14,811 nucleotides of DNA from an uncultured Oscillospiraceae bacterium (GCA_905203795.1 CAJKXG010000004.1:1-14811), one strand, 5' to 3'; positions 8,014 through 13,720 are shown, numbered from the stretch's first letter. Notes: generated by a model from the sequence alone, not told the origin. Made by a program: numbers and translations.

Positions 8014-9099
8014 TTATCTTTTCTCCTTGTAACTGTTTACCATATCCGCAAAAGCGGGATCTTCCCGCATTCTTGCAAATGTCCGCTGTGGAGCAGTTTC
8101 AAGAAATTCGATGGTCCAATCCAGCATTCTGTTTCCCCTGTATAAATCTTTTACCATACCATTCAAAATCTTGTCTTTCTCCGCAAGCGCGTCAATTTGT
8201 TGTGCGGATTGCAATTCTCGATGACGAATCCGCATAATGTCTTCTGTTTCTCCTTGAAACGCTGTTATTCTGAGCGCTAACGTTTCCCAGTATTTATGCG
8301 CCATAATTAAAAATGCCGGTTCAAGACTGTTTTCATAAATTTCCGTGAGATAATGCCCAATCGTTTCCGCATATGGTATTTTTTCTTGAAAGACGTGGAT
8401 GGTCACCGGTTCACCAAACCAAATTCTTTTGACCAACTTAACTGCAAACCCTTCCGCAAGGCTATACAGATTCTTTCGAACCCATTCGCGCGACTCTTCT
8501 GTATCGTATGCAAAAAGCTGTTCCGATTTTATCCCCGCTGTGCCGCCGAATGATGGAAATATACGCAGCAATTCGAGTGCTTCCGGCGTTTTGCCGGAAG
8601 CATGCAAGAGTTTCGCCTTCATATTAATGGCTTCCAGACGAATTTTCTCAATCGTACAACCATTTAAAATACAATCGCATAGTTGTGTCAGTTCCGTTTT
8701 CTTCTCAAGTAAAGCATCCGGATTCGCCACTTGTCCCCCGACCGCATCATACATATATAGGCTCATAATACGATAATCTTCCACATATTTTTGACGTGCA
8801 GCCGTTACCAGCGCTTTCGCATCCGCCAATTTCCCCTGTCCTCGCAGTTGCCAGTATGTCGCTTCCATATCCTCTATTTCCGCCTCTATTTTCAACCGAT
8901 CATATCCTACCAGTTCGTCCAATGATACATTAAAAAATCGCGCCAAAACGGGCAATAAGGCAATATCCGGATAGGTTTCGCCTCTCTCCCATTTGCTGAC
9001 GGCGGCGTTTGATATATTGAGACATTCTGCGAGCTGCTCCTGTGTCAGATCTCGTTTTCTTCGTAAACGTTTAATATTTTGGCCAATCATTATATCCAT
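8014..9099 (-). CDS. XRE-family transcriptional regulator with long helical C-terminal domain
   Basis: The 361-aa product has a Cro/C1-type helix-turn-helix at the N-terminus (about 4-60). The segment has LTQEQLAECLNISNAAVSKW followed by ERGETYPDIALLPVLARFF and NVSLDELVGYD. The rest (about 65-361) is rich in alpha-helix with alternating Ala/Leu/Tyr, like the TPR-type sensor domains of many Firmicute XRE proteins, some of which respond to peptides. No membrane segment is seen. The ATG at 9097-9099 has GGAGG 8 bases upstream. It is transcribed alone, with its own promoter and a shared terminator. The target and ligand are unknown. It lies just outside the left boundary of the integrated element, so it may be a host gene. 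Its third-position A+T looks higher than that of the parA-serS cluster, which hints at an accessory gene. Confidence 0.85.
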   Translation of the reverse strand: MDIMIGQNIKRLRRKRDLTQEQLAECLNISNAAVSKWERGETYPDIALLPVLARFFNVSLDELVGYDRLKIEAEIEDMEATYWQLRGQGKLADAKALVTAARQKYVEDYRIMSLYMYDAVGGQVANPDALLEKKTELTQLCDCILNGCTIEKIRLEAINMKAKLLHASGKTPEALELLRIFPSFGGTAGIKSEQLFAYDTEESREWVRKNLYSLAEGFAVKLVKRIWFGEPVTIHVFQEKIPYAETIGHYLTEIYENSLEPAFLIMAHKYWETLALRITAFQGETEDIMRIRHRELQSAQQIDALAEKDKILNGMVKDLYRGNRMLDWTIEFLETAPQRTFARMREDPAFADMVNSYKEKR

Positions 9100-9146
9100 T
9101 TTGTCTTCCTCCGTATCATGAGTAAGCGGTACCTGCTTCTGTCTCC

Positions 9147-9174
9147 ATTATACCGAAAAATGCTGTGTTTACAA
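9147..9174 (-). promoter_or_regulatory. Promoter of the XRE regulator gene
   Basis: On the minus strand, TTGTAA (9174-9169), a 16-bp spacer and a perfect TATAAT (9152-9147), 47 bp upstream of the ATG. Confidence 0.7.
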
Positions 9175-9227
9175 GATAATACTGCGACAGCAGCCTAAAC
9201 CATCAGTTGAAAATTTGACGGCATATG

Positions 9228-9265
9228 AAAAAGCGCATGTGTCTGAGCAGACACATGCGCTTTTT
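9228..9265. terminator. Terminator downstream of the split tRNA-Arg 3' half
   Basis: A perfect 18-bp stem, AAAAAGCGCATGTGTCTG (9228-9245) with its complement (9248-9265), has a 2-base loop and A/T flanks. It begins one base past the encoded CCA of the tRNA 3' half, so it is most likely the original terminator of that tRNA gene. Confidence 0.85.
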
Positions 9266-9266
9266 A

Positions 9267-9311
9267 TGGCACCCCCTACCGGAATCGAACCGATGACTGT
9301 CCCTTAGGAGG
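9267..9311 (-). pseudogene. 3' half of a split tRNA-Arg(CCU), left attachment site of the element
   Basis: Reading the minus strand, the piece runs from the anticodon loop CTCCTAA (9310-9304) to CCA (9269-9267). It contains the 3' anticodon-stem strand GGGAC (9303-9299), a T-arm ATCGG/TTCGATT/CCGGT (9294-9278) and the 3' acceptor strand AGGGGGT (9277-9271). The anticodon stem has no proper partner immediately upstream. Its true partner is the 5' half at 11438-11477: GCCCTCT pairs with AGGGGGT (with two G-U pairs) and GTCCC pairs with GGGAC. Break point: CCTTAGGAGG (9302-9311). Confidence 0.85.
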
Positions 9312-9957
9312 ACAGAGCTGACCCTTTTCCGGGGCGTGCTATATCCGTATGCGGAATATCTCGCGTATTTTGCGAAGTTTCAGGAAAACTGAGGCAAATA
9401 CAGAACTCTCTTTGATGGTTTTTATATCTTTTCAAATGCATTACAAGCAAACGGTACCGCAGATGGTGCCATAAATGGCGCCAATTCTCGTGTGAAATAG
9501 GTGTTATAAATTTTACACGTTTGAACTTGCACGCGTGTACCATACCGAGGGAAGGCATACAGTCGATCAGGATATATTCATAATCGTTCTTTACCTTATT
9601 CAGATAGGTTCTCAAAACAGTTTCACGGCTCATAGTCGTTACAAGCATCATTTCCATTGCGGACAGTTCAAGGTTTGCGGGAAGCAAATCAACATTTTCC
9701 TCGTGATGCAAAATACCGAAATGCGGGTTTCCGTTTTCTTCACGCATTATCTCGGACAACTTATTAGTAATGGTAGTCGGCAGACTGTCATTATCTTTCC
9801 ATCCGAGGCAAGTCGTGAGGTCGCCCTGCGGATCGGCGTCTACAAGGAGTACCTTTTTACCTTGCTTTGCAAGTCCTATCCCTAAATTGACCGTTGTGGT
9901 CGTTTTGCCTGTGCCGCCCTTCTGATTGCAGATAGCAATGGTTTTACAGTTTGGCAT
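9304..9957 (-). CDS. Truncated element-type ParA ATPase fused to unrelated element-end sequence
   Basis: The frame encodes 217 aa. Residues 1-140 are clearly a ParA/MinD-type ATPase of the plasmid/ICE kind: deviant Walker A KGGTGKTT (13-20), VDADPQGD (39-46), Walker B ILIDCMPSLGM (129-139). After V140 (about 9537) similarity stops. Family members continue for over 100 more residues, but here 77 unrelated, basic residues follow, and the frame ends in a TAA formed by the tRNA anticodon loop (9304-9306). The ATG at 9955-9957 has AAAGGAGG upstream, so translation may still occur. The loss of the C-terminal half makes partition function unlikely. The tail region (9312-9537) is probably the 3' end of a deleted integrase gene in another frame plus its attachment arm. 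It is distinct from the host parA at 6113-6883. Confidence 0.75.
   Translation of the reverse strand: MPNCKTIAICNQKGGTGKTTTTVNLGIGLAKQGKKVLLVDADPQGDLTTCLGWKDNDSLPTTITNKLSEIMREENGNPHFGILHHEENVDLLPANLELSAMEMMLVTTMSRETVLRTYLNKVKNDYEYILIDCMPSLGMVHACKFKRVKFITPISHENWRHLWHHLRYRLLVMHLKRYKNHQREFCICLSFPETSQNTRDIPHTDIARPGKGSALSS
9470..9500 (-). repeat. Three GGNNCC motifs at 12-bp spacing near the left end
   Basis: On the minus strand the run is GGCGCC, six bases, GGCACC, six bases, GGTACC, with each motif starting 12 bp after the previous one and similar spacers (ATTTAT, ATCTGC, GTTTGC). It lies about 160 bp inside the left core. A similar pair lies inside the right core. It may be a set of integrase arm-binding sites overlapping the 3' end of a lost integrase gene. 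Confidence 0.5.
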
Positions 9958-10418
9958 TGGCTTTCCTCCTTTCCATAGATTTATAGCCGGCTGTGTTCAG
10001 ACGGCTATGTATCAACGCAGTATTTGTTTTCAACACCCCCTGCGTAAAGCTGTTGCTTTGTGTGGGAAGCACATCGGTCACAGTTTGCGAAACCGTGTCA
10101 TAGGAATTTCACCTCTGCCGGGTTATCCGCCAGCTCCGTAGAGAAGTATCATTATCATTCTGACTGTCATCGCCGTATCAGGTGCAGCCTGACGCTTTTA
10201 CCGGGGATTCTCGCTCGCCCTATTATCAGAGGTCTTGGCGTACCCGATAAGGTGGCTCATCATCAGAACTAAAGTCCGATGTGCCTATATATTCAGTTGT
10301 CAAGGAACAGCGAAAGAGTTGCTCCTAATCGGAGTTAAGAAATAACCCTTTCACTAATTCCCACTGGGAGAAACCAGTCGGCAAGGCAAAATAAAAAATT
10401 TTTTTGAAAAAATAAAAA
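9958..10418 (-). other. Gene-free leader upstream of the element parA, rich in small hairpins
   Basis: No convincing protein gene lies here on either strand, only reading frames under 25 codons on the minus strand. The region holds several inverted repeats: ATAGCCG/CGGCTAT (9983-9989, 10002-10008), ACGCAG/CTGCGT (near 10015 and 10050), CACGGTTT/AAACTGTG with one G-U (minus strand, around 10079-10097), TCAGG/CCTGA (10178-10192) and CTCC/GGAG (around 10322-10334). The last stem before the ribosome site of the parA gene could mask or regulate it. A structured regulatory RNA is possible, but I recognise no named RNA family. Confidence 0.35.
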
Positions 10419-10419
10419 A

Positions 10420-10451
10420 AGCCACCTGATCCTGAATAGGAAAAGGTGGCT
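10420..10451 (-). terminator. Intrinsic terminator downstream of the 59-aa gene
   Basis: AGCCACCT (10420-10427) pairs with AGGTGGCT (10444-10451), with an inner TCCT/AGGA stem. On the minus strand it runs straight into a long T-rich stretch (10419 downward), typical of rho-independent termination. It separates the 59-aa gene from the leader of the element parA. Confidence 0.8.
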
Positions 10452-10460
10452 GAATGAAAA

Positions 10461-10488
10461 CACCGTATCGTAACTGAACGACACGGTG
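10461..10488. repeat. Small hairpin between the 59-aa gene and its terminator
   Basis: CACCGT (10461-10466) pairs with ACGGTG (10483-10488), with an inner TCGT/ACGA stem. There is no T-run next to it. It may be an RNA-stability element at the 3' end of the 59-aa gene transcript. Confidence 0.4.
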
Positions 10489-10522
10489 CAACTTGAATTA
10501 CTTATTCGATTTGATATTTTCC

Positions 10523-10702
10523 TTATATATAGAGAATTTGAAAGTTTCTATTTTTCGCTTTCCTTACTTTCATAATGACTTCATCAACACCATCGGTATA
10601 TTTGCCAAGCCGGATAAGCGAATTGCGTTTGTTTATAAGAGAAGAAATGATTTCTGCATATTCACGGTCATTGAGAGCGATGTAATACTTTTTGTTTTTC
10701 AT
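10523..10702 (-). CDS. 59-aa small protein of integrative-element type
   Basis: The minus-strand frame encodes 59 aa starting MKNKKYYIALNDREYAEII and containing GKYTDGVDEVIMKVRKAK. It is basic and probably helical, with no membrane segment or known motif. The start is well supported: AGGAGG (10711-10716) lies 8 bases before the ATG (10700-10702), with a TATAAT upstream. A hairpin and an intrinsic terminator follow, so the gene looks complete. From memory, similar short proteins with a Y-Y-I-A-L start and a K-Y-T-D-x-V-D-E segment occur as hypothetical genes in clostridial conjugative elements. That resemblance is not tested here. Function unknown. Confidence 0.75.
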   Translation of the reverse strand: MKNKKYYIALNDREYAEIISSLINKRNSLIRLGKYTDGVDEVIMKVRKAKNRNFQILYI

Positions 10703-10722
10703 AAGTGTAACCTCCTACGTTG

Positions 10723-10728
10723 ATTATA
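10723..10728 (-). promoter_or_regulatory. -10 element of the 59-aa gene
   Basis: On the minus strand the hexamer is a perfect TATAAT, 6 bp before the AGGAGG. No good -35 is present at 16-18 bp, so the promoter call rests on the -10 alone, and the transcript leader would be very short. Confidence 0.35.
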
Positions 10729-10844
10729 TAATAATCCGGTCATTTTGAAAAATGTGCGTGGCAGGGAAACCCTAACACATAATAAAAAGGGGATAAAAAG
10801 GTACAGGGTAAAACAAGTTCGAACTGTTATGAGCACTCTTTTCA

Positions 10845-10944
10845 ATTAGCAGGATTTTTAGCACGATTTTTTGAGCGATTAGCAGGAAAGCGATTTTGAT
10901 TAGCAAAAATCGAAAATTCCTGCTAATTATATTAGCAAGCTAAT
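10845..10944. repeat. Cluster of ATTAGCAGG-type repeats (iteron- or operator-like)
   Basis: ATTAGCAGG occurs at 10845-10853 and 10878-10886, shorter TTAGCA copies at 10858-10863 and 10900-10905, the inverted CCTGCTAAT at 10919-10927, and the inverted pair ATTAGC-AA-GCTAAT at 10931-10944. That makes six or seven related units in 100 bp of A+T-rich DNA with no gene. Such clusters are typical of plasmid-like replication origins (iterons), partition sites, or repressor/excision-factor sites. The remaining gene-free sequence (10740-10844 and 10945-11036) shows only a short plus-strand frame at 10961-10996. Confidence 0.55.
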
Positions 10945-11036
10945 TGAGGGTAATGGTAATATGAACACGAAAAACATGAGCAAAAAACAGCCTTAATTCG
11001 TCATCTGTGCAAAAACACAGGCATACAAAAAATAAA

Positions 11037-11068
11037 GCCGAAAACCTTGTAAAATCAAGGCTTTCGGC
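11037..11068 (-). terminator. Terminator after the intact tRNA-Arg(CCU)
   Basis: GCCGAAAACCTTG (11037-11049) pairs with CAAGGCTTTCGGC (11056-11068), with one mismatch and a 6-base loop. It lies 8 bp beyond the tRNA CCA on the minus strand and runs into a T-rich stretch. Confidence 0.85.
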
Positions 11069-11076
11069 GTTGTTTG

Positions 11077-11153
11077 TGGCGTCGCTAAGAGGATTCGAAC
11101 CTCCGGCCTACCGCTTAGGAGGCGGTCGCTCTATCCGGCTGAGCTATAGCGAC
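11077..11153 (-). tRNA. Complete tRNA-Arg(CCU), carried within the element
   Basis: The 77-nt gene folds as a full cloverleaf: acceptor GTCGCTA/TAGCGAC without mismatch, D-arm with GCTC...GAGC, anticodon stem ACCGC/GCGGT around loop CTCCTAA (anticodon CCT, loop 11115-11121), T-arm GGAGG/TTCGAAT/CCTCT, discriminator G and encoded CCA. Its sequence differs strongly from both broken tRNA-Arg(CCU) copies nearby, so it is not a simple duplicate of either. It would keep AGG-codon reading intact after disruption of the others. No strong promoter lies directly upstream; it may rely on the promoter of the broken gene at 11487-11516. A terminator follows. Confidence 0.93.
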
Positions 11154-11178
11154 ATTTATTAAATTGTATTTGTATTAC

Positions 11179-11205
11179 CACTTGCCTTTTTTGAAAAGGC
11201 AAGTG
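11179..11205. repeat. 12-bp perfect hairpin between two tRNA-Arg genes
   Basis: CACTTGCCTTTT (11179-11190) pairs with AAAAGGCAAGTG (11194-11205) around a 3-base loop. No T-run follows on either strand, so it is not a standard terminator. It lies between the orphan tRNA half and the intact tRNA and may be a recombination-site arm or an RNA-processing element. Confidence 0.5.
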
Positions 11206-11216
11206 ATAAAGTAACA

Positions 11217-11257
11217 CCTTAGGAGGCGAACGCTCTATCCTGCTGAGCTACGGGCGC
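11217..11257 (-). pseudogene. Orphan 5' half of another tRNA-Arg(CCU)
   Basis: From 11257 downward the minus strand reads acceptor strand GCGCCCG, a D-arm with GCTC...GAGC, the 5' anticodon-stem strand TTCGC (11230-11226) and loop CTCCTAA (11225-11219). After the core CCTTAGGAGG (11217-11226) the tRNA sequence ends abruptly: the expected GCGAA stem strand, T-arm and 3' acceptor strand are absent. Its 3' half (needing CGGGCGC) is not found elsewhere in the window, and its acceptor does not pair with the 3' half at 9267. It looks like the right attachment scar of a second insertion. Confidence 0.85.
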
Positions 11258-11260
11258 ATA

Positions 11261-11437
11261 TTATAAAATTGAGGTAAAATGGCTTTTTATGGCCTCTCGC
11301 TTACATTTGACTGAAAAGTGGACACAGGGTGCCAAACAGGGTGCCAAATCTCCGGAGGTGCCCACACAAGGTCGCGAAAGCGGCGTTTTCCTCGCGTTTT
11401 CGCGGTTTCCCTCGCTTATCACGTGGATAGAGCAAGA
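11261..11437. other. Gene-free stretch holding the right-end arm repeats
   Basis: No convincing gene is present; the short frames on both strands lack family signs. ACAGGGTGCCAA is repeated directly in tandem at 11324-11335 and 11336-11347, which reads on the minus strand as GGCACC motifs 12 bp apart, the same spacing as in the left end. A G+C-rich inverted CGCGAAA/TTTCGCG pair lies around 11372-11405. The stretch ends at the core at 11438. Confidence 0.5.
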
Positions 11438-11477
11438 CCTTAGGAGGGGACCGTTATATCCATTTAACTAAGAGGGC
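11438..11477 (-). pseudogene. 5' half of the split tRNA-Arg(CCU), right attachment site
   Basis: From 11477 downward the minus strand reads acceptor GCCCTCT, a D-arm (TTAGTTAAATGGATATAAC), the anticodon-stem strand GTCCC (11451-11447) and loop CTCCTAA (11446-11440). It resembles the known bacterial tRNA-Arg(CCU) 5' half closely. After CCTTAGGAGG (11438-11447) the sequence leaves the tRNA. The matching 3' half is at 9267-9303. A good promoter survives just upstream at 11487-11516, so this was the host gene before insertion. Confidence 0.87.
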
Positions 11478-11486
11478 ATATGTGGT

Positions 11487-11516
11487 ATTTTACCATGCCG
11501 CCGCCGTTTTTGTCAA
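11487..11516 (-). promoter_or_regulatory. Promoter of the interrupted tRNA-Arg(CCU) gene
   Basis: On the minus strand, a perfect TTGACA (11516-11511), an 18-bp spacer and TAAAAT (11492-11487), with the -10 ending 9 bp before the tRNA 5' end. This is ideal placement for a tRNA promoter. It now reads through the two broken 5' halves toward the intact tRNA-Arg(CCU) at 11077-11153. Confidence 0.75.
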
Positions 11517-11589
11517 CTGTCGGCTGTGCGGCTATGCGCTTTTGACGGATCGGGCAAAAAACCAACGGAAACATTGGCTCTTTCCCCTA

Positions 11590-11619
11590 TTGTATTCCGT
11601 TGTCCTCCTCGCTTATAAT
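11590..11619 (+). promoter_or_regulatory. Probable promoter of the GH42 gene
   Basis: A perfect TATAAT (11614-11619) lies 36 bp before the ATG. The best -35, TTGTAT (11590-11595), is 18 bp upstream and weak. No operator repeat or cre-like site is obvious. Confidence 0.5.
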
Positions 11620-11654
11620 ACAAGCGCTACTCAATATGAACGGAGGCTATCCTC

Positions 11655-13642
11655 ATGTATGATCCCGTGGACAGACACTTTCCCCACCTTTTGCACGGCG
11701 CGGACTATAACCCCGAGCAATGGATCCGAACACCGGAAATTTGGGACGAGGATATGCGGCTGATGAAGCTGGCGCATATCAACGCCGTTTCCGTCGGCAT
11801 TTTTTCCTGGGCGGCTCTCGAACCGGAGGAAGGCGTGTTCCGCTTTGACTGGTTGGATACGATCATGGACAAACTGGCAGAAAACGGCATTCGCGCCATT
11901 CTGGCAACACCCAGCAGCGCGCGTCCCGCATGGCTGGCGCAGCGGTATCCGGAGGTCTTGCAGGTGCGCGAGGACGGTACGCGCATCCAATTCGGCATCC
12001 GTCAAAATCACTGTCTCACTTCGCCGCTTTATCGCGAAAAGACGGCGCTGATCAACCGAAAACTGGCGGAACGATATGCCGATCATCCGGCGCTGTCTCT
12101 CTGGCATGTTTCCAACGAATACGGCAGTGTCTGCCACTGCGAGCTTTGCCAGCGCGCCTTTCGCGACTGGCTCAAGAAAAAATATGACGGCGACCTTGAC
12201 CGTTTGAACTTTGAATGGTGGGGCTCGTTCTGGAGTCACACCTATACCGACTGGGAACAAATCCACTCCCCCACCTATATCGGTGAAAATCTGGCAAATG
12301 CCCTGAAACTAGAGTGGCGTCGGTTTGTCAGTGATCAAAACATCTCCTTTTTTGAAAATGAAATCGCACCGTTGCGCGAGTTGACGCCGCATGTGCCCCT
12401 GACCACCAATTTGATGGGCACATTCGACGGCATCGATTATCAGAAATTGGCGCGGCACATGGACGTCGTTTCGTGGGACAATTATCCCGACTGGCACAAC
12501 GCACCGCCTTTGTACACGACATCTATCGCTCGCTGAAAGGCGGACGTCCGTTTCTCATGATGGAAAGCACGCCCAGCAACATCAACTGGCGCGGCGTCAA
12601 TAAATTGCAGCGTCCGGGTATGCAGCGGCTGTCCGCTTTGCAGGCGATTGCCCACGGCTCGGACAGCGTGCAATATTTCCAGTGGCGCAAAAGCCGCGGC
12701 TCGCATGAAAAATTCCACGGCGCCGTGGTGGATCACGTCGGGCATGAGCACACCCGCGTGTTTGCCGACGTGGCGCATCTGGGCAGTGATCTGGAAAAGC
12801 TGGACGCAGTGGTCGGCACGACCACCCAAGCCGACGTCGCCATCGTGTACGACTGGGAAAACGACTGGGCGATCAAAGGGTTCGCCGGTTATAACGCCCA
12901 ACGGCGGGATTATCAGGCGGTTTGCGAACAATATCACGCGCCTTTCTGGAAACGCGGCATCCCGACCGACGTGATCTCGATGGAGCAGGATTTTTCTCCC
13001 TACAAGCTGGTAATAGCGCCGATGCTGTACATGCTGAAGCCCCACACCGCCGCCCGCATCGCCGATTACGTACAAAACGGCGGCTGTTTTGTGGGCACAT
13101 ATCTGACCGGCATCGTCAACGAAAACGATCTATGCTATCTGGGCGGCGTTCCGGCGGAAGGCTTGCGGGAGGTGTTCGGCGTCTGGGCGGAGGAAACAGA
13201 CGCGCTTCACGACGGCGAAGTCAATGTCTTCTCCTATGGCGGCAGCACATACGAAGCGCGCCATATCTGCGATTTGCTGCATGCCGAAAGTGCCACGGTG
13301 CTCGGCACCTTTGAAAGCGATTTTTACGCCGGATACCCCGCCGTCACCCGCCACGCCTACGGTCGCGGTGCAGCCTATTATGTCGCGCCGCGCGGCGACG
13401 ACCGCTTTATCGACCGTTTTTGCGGCGATCTGATCGAGAGTCGGAAGCCGCGTCGCTCGATCAACATCGATTTGCCGGAAGGCGTGTCGGCACAGCGCCG
13501 CGGTGAACAGGTGTTTTTGATGAACTTCCGTCCCGAAGAAACCGCCGTTATGCTGGACCGCGCCTACCGCGATCTGCTCTCCGATGCAACGGTGTGCGGC
13601 AAAACCGTGCTGCCGCCGTTCGGCTGCCTGATCCTGCGCTGA
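11655..13642 (+). pseudogene. GH42 beta-galactosidase broken by a frameshift/deletion
   Basis: Two overlapping frames make up one glycoside hydrolase family 42 gene. The first (11655-12536) carries YNPEQW (18-23), the acid/base in NEYG (E155) and the zinc cysteines C120, C160, C162 and C165. The second frame, meaningful from about 12503 to 13642, carries TAFVHD, the nucleophile in MMESTPS (Glu codon 12563-12565), QYFQWRKSRG, and the trimerisation-like and C-terminal domains. At 12500-12503 the reading frame changes by one, and roughly ten residues usually found between the DNYPxWH and AFVHD segments seem missing, so this is a small deletion rather than a single-base slip. The catalytic pair is split between the pieces, so neither piece alone should be active. 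The ATG at 11655 has GGAGG 8 bases upstream. Together the pieces cover the usual family length of about 670 aa. A sequencing or assembly error remains possible. Confidence 0.85.
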
Positions 13643-13658
13643 TTTTTTCGGATTTCCA

Positions 13659-13687
13659 TTGCATTTTGGGAAAAGCCGTCGTATACT
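13659..13687 (+). promoter_or_regulatory. Promoter of the DUF3048 lipoprotein gene
   Basis: TTGCAT (13659-13664), 17 bp, TATACT (13682-13687), 33 bp before the ATG. It lies in the 78-bp gap after the GH42 stop, so the lipoprotein gene is probably expressed independently. Confidence 0.75.
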
Positions 13688-13720
13688 ATAAGTAATCTCA
13701 ATGACGAAAGGGCGATTCTC

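Larger units (their letters stand above)
9302..11447. mobile_element. Decayed integrative element(s) inserted in tRNA-Arg(CCU)
   Basis: The 2.1-kb segment is bounded by direct copies of CCTTAGGAGG (9302-9311 and 11438-11447). These copies are the anticodon-loop region of the tRNA-Arg(CCU) gene whose two halves flank the segment. Inside are a truncated ParA-type ATPase, a hairpin-rich leader, a 59-aa small protein, ATTAGCAGG repeats, an intact tRNA-Arg(CCU), and the 5' half of another tRNA-Arg(CCU) ending at a third core copy (11217-11226). GGNNCC motifs at 12-bp spacing lie inside each end (9470-9500 and 11324-11347). Base composition is visibly A+T-richer than the flanks. No integrase catalytic region, relaxase or conjugation gene remains. 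I infer a remnant of one or more nested ICE/IME/prophage-like elements with a large internal deletion. Confidence 0.75.

Noticed and set aside
10275..10303. Promoter with TTGACA on the minus strand in the parA leader
   Set aside because: The TTGACA (10303-10298) is followed by ATCGGA at 17 bp; the nearby TATATA is only about 6 bp away, so the spacing does not fit.
10845..10944. CRISPR array
   Set aside because: Units are only about 9 bp, irregularly spaced and partly inverted, with no cas genes.
11179..11205. Terminator between the tRNA genes
   Set aside because: The stem is perfect but no T-run follows on either strand, so it is listed as a repeat only.
9302..11447. A complete ICE or prophage
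   Set aside because: No integrase catalytic domain, excisionase, relaxase, coupling protein or structural gene is present; only fragments and one small intact gene remain.
9267..11477. Group I intron or trans-spliced split tRNA in tRNA-Arg(CCU)
   Set aside because: Group I introns are known in bacterial tRNA-Arg(CCU), but this insert is 2.1 kb with other genes and tRNA pieces, short direct repeats of the anticodon region at its ends and no recognised intron core. Trans-spliced tRNAs are known from archaea, not from this kind of bacterium.
12495..12510. Programmed ribosomal frameshift in the GH42 gene
   Set aside because: No slippery heptamer or downstream stem is evident, GH42 enzymes are not known to need one, and residues are also missing at the junction.
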